From Bradyrhizobium diazoefficiens (lineage in GTDB: Bacteria; Pseudomonadota; Alphaproteobacteria; Rhizobiales; Xanthobacteraceae): a stretch of DNA of 64,000 bases. Below the pieces are notes generated by a model, which saw only the letters and a list, made by a program, of their open reading frames with translations, was not told where the DNA came from and made no database searches. Numbering within the stretch: position 1 is the stretch's first letter; each line of letters begins with the position of its first letter. Location of the stretch: contig NZ_CP067100.1 of assembly GCF_016616235.1 (NCBI RefSeq), positions 5,391,001 through 5,455,000 on the forward strand, written 5' to 3'. Positions 62,809 to 64,000 of this stretch are shown here, piece by piece. Made by a program: the position numbers and the translations under genes.

Positions 62809-64000
62809 GTGACAAAGCTGCTCAAGGCATTGATCGTCGAAGACAATGAGCGCGACGCCATATTGTTGCTGCGCGAGCTCAATCGCGGCGGATATGAACT
62901 CAATTCGGAGCGGGTCGAGACGGCGGAGGCCCTGAATGCCGCGCTCGACCGCGAGGACTGGGACATTGTGCTCTCCGACTATTCAATGCCGCGGTTCAGC
63001 GCGCCGGCCGCATTGGCGCTGGTGCGCCAGCGCGGCTTCGACCTTCCCTTCATCATCGTTTCGGGAACGGTCGGCGAAGAGACCGCAGTCGAGGCCATGC
63101 GCGCCGGCGCCAATGATTTCATGCCCAAAGGCGCGATGGCGCGCCTGTTGCCGGCGATCGATCGCGAATTGCGCGAGGCTGCTGTGCGCGCCGAGCGCAA
63201 GAAGATGCGCGAGCAGCTGCTGATTTCCGAACGCATGGCTTCGGTCGGCATGCTCTCGGCGAGCGTTGCGCACGAAATCAACAACCCGCTGGCGGTCGTC
63301 CTGGCCAATCTCGAGATTGTCCTGCAACACCTGGAAGCGCCGGCCGCCCCGCCCCTCGATGTGCTGATCGGACCGTTGCGCGATGCGCACGAGGCAGCCG
63401 AACGGGTCAGCCATATCGCCCGCGATCTCAAGATCTTCTCGCGTTCATCCAACGAGGAGCAGCGCGGACCGGTCGATATCGAGCGCGTGCTGGAATCGGC
63501 CCTGCGAATGGCCTCCAACGAGATCCGACATCGCGCGAGTGTCGTCAGACAATACGACAAGCTCCCTCCGGTCCATGGAAACGAGGCGCGGCTCGGCCAG
63601 GTCTTCCTCAATCTGCTCGTCAACGCGGCCCAGGCCATCCCCGAGGGCCGCGCCAGCGAGAACAGGATCACGCTGTCGATACGCGGCGGCGAGAACAATC
63701 GGGCGGTGGTCGAGATCAGCGATACCGGCACGGGCATGCCGCCGGAGGTTGCCTCCCGCGTCTTCGATCCGTTCTTCACCACCAAGGCCGAGGGCGTCGG
63801 CACCGGCCTCGGCCTGGCCATCTGCCACCGTATCGTCTCGAGTCTCGGCGGCGACATCTCCGTCGAGAGCCGCCCCGGACACGGCACGGCATTCAGCGTG
63901 TCGCTGCCGCATGCCGGGACGCCGCTGCCCAAGGCCGAAGCTCCCGTGGCGGCGCAGAGCGCCAAACGCAGGGGCCGGGTTCTCGTCGTCGACGACGAAC
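62809..64000 (+). CDS. Hybrid receiver-histidine kinase-receiver protein (cut by right edge)
   Basis: GTG 62809 opens a frame to the window end (at least 397 residues). An N-terminal receiver (LIVEDNERDA, Asp57 in VLSDYSMPRF, then VSGTVGEE) is followed by a HisKA with LSASVAHEINNPLAVVLANL (His155), an HATPase (LLVNAAQAIPEG, DTGTGMP, GVGTGLGLAI) and the beginning of a second receiver (RVLVVDDE). It lies 15 bases after the single-domain regulator, so it belongs to the same operon and is likely the output or relay stage. The end is not seen. Confidence 0.88.
   Translation, partial: MTKLLKALIVEDNERDAILLLRELNRGGYELNSERVETAEALNAALDREDWDIVLSDYSMPRFSAPAALALVRQRGFDLPFIIVSGTVGEETAVEAMRAGANDFMPKGAMARLLPAIDRELREAAVRAERKKMREQLLISERMASVGMLSASVAHEINNPLAVVLANLEIVLQHLEAPAAPPLDVLIGPLRDAHEAAERVSHIARDLKIFSRSSNEEQRGPVDIERVLESALRMASNEIRHRASVVRQYDKLPPVHGNEARLGQVFLNLLVNAAQAIPEGRASENRITLSIRGGENNRAVVEISDTGTGMPPEVASRVFDPFFTTKAEGVGTGLGLAICHRIVSSLGGDISVESRPGHGTAFSVSLPHAGTPLPKAEAPVAAQSAKRRGRVLVVDDE

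Noticed and set aside
1..64000. CRISPR array, rRNA, prophage or complete IS element
   Set aside because: No regularly spaced direct repeats, no rRNA-like sequence, no phage structural genes and no transposase longer than a fragment were seen.

Overview
The window is a high-GC alphaproteobacterial chromosome segment, most likely from Bradyrhizobium or a close relative in the Nitrobacteraceae. Three things point there. The order feuP-feuQ, cycHJKL, degP, two-component pair, glnE is the rhizobial one. There are several small families I associate with this group (MucR, DUF1491, DUF2336, DUF5330, a Flp pilin, Ku). The intergenic palindromic repeats are of the rhizobial type. No rRNA, tRNA, CRISPR array or intact IS element was seen.

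Layout. 1-13.4 kb (minus strand): glnE (cut by the left edge), a sensor kinase/response regulator pair, the Do protease degP, the cytochrome c maturation operon cycHJKL, two conserved hypotheticals, and the FeuP/FeuQ two-component system; many of these genes overlap by a few bases. 13.6-16.6 kb: a single-span small membrane protein, the NHEJ protein Ku, small hypotheticals, a Flp pilin and a secreted proline-rich protein with an apparent frameshift. 16.9-30 kb: a ThDP-dependent enzyme, a very large five-GAF sensor kinase, a membrane alpha/beta-hydrolase, a DHA2 exporter, a YcgN-type cysteine-cluster protein, and a PBP1A-family enzyme followed by overlapping DUF1214/DUF1254 genes.

30.1-38.4 kb is a mosaic accessory block between two nearly identical terminator-like elements. 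Its left part is wreckage: a 5'-truncated DNA methyltransferase, a GHKL (MORC/Hsp90-like) ATPase with a disrupted C-terminus, a transposase scrap, and tail-to-tail fragments of a copper-uptake locus (TonB receptor, copper-uptake-associated protein, YcnI). Its right part is an arsenic locus: two ArsR repressors, a thioredoxin-type arsC reduced to about 50 codons by an apparent in-frame internal deletion, an aquaglyceroporin, an intact glutaredoxin-type arsC, a FAD oxidoreductase with a cysteine-rich tail, a broken MFS gene and an intact MFS gene.

38.4-58.7 kb is mixed housekeeping and conserved hypothetical: an ArsR/SRPBCC pair, MAPEG, DUF1259, PepSY, DUF2336, DUF1491, a BrnT/BrnA toxin-antitoxin pair with a clear operator palindrome, a DivJ-like PAS kinase overlapping a peptidoglycan-binding protein, an IclR regulator divergent from a Bug-type binding protein plus metallo-hydrolase, SufE, MucR, a GT-C membrane protein and a class II aldolase family protein.

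58.9-64 kb is the most interesting region: a complete stressosome core (RsbR with a globin-like sensor and STAS domain, RsbS, the RsbT kinase, an RsbX-type phosphatase). It is joined, mostly by overlapping reading frames, to a histidine kinase that carries an RsbU-type N-terminal domain, a single-domain response regulator, and a hybrid kinase running off the right edge. No sigma-B, RsbV or RsbW gene is present, so the module probably feeds a two-component phosphorelay. That output is inferred from gene order and domains, not shown.
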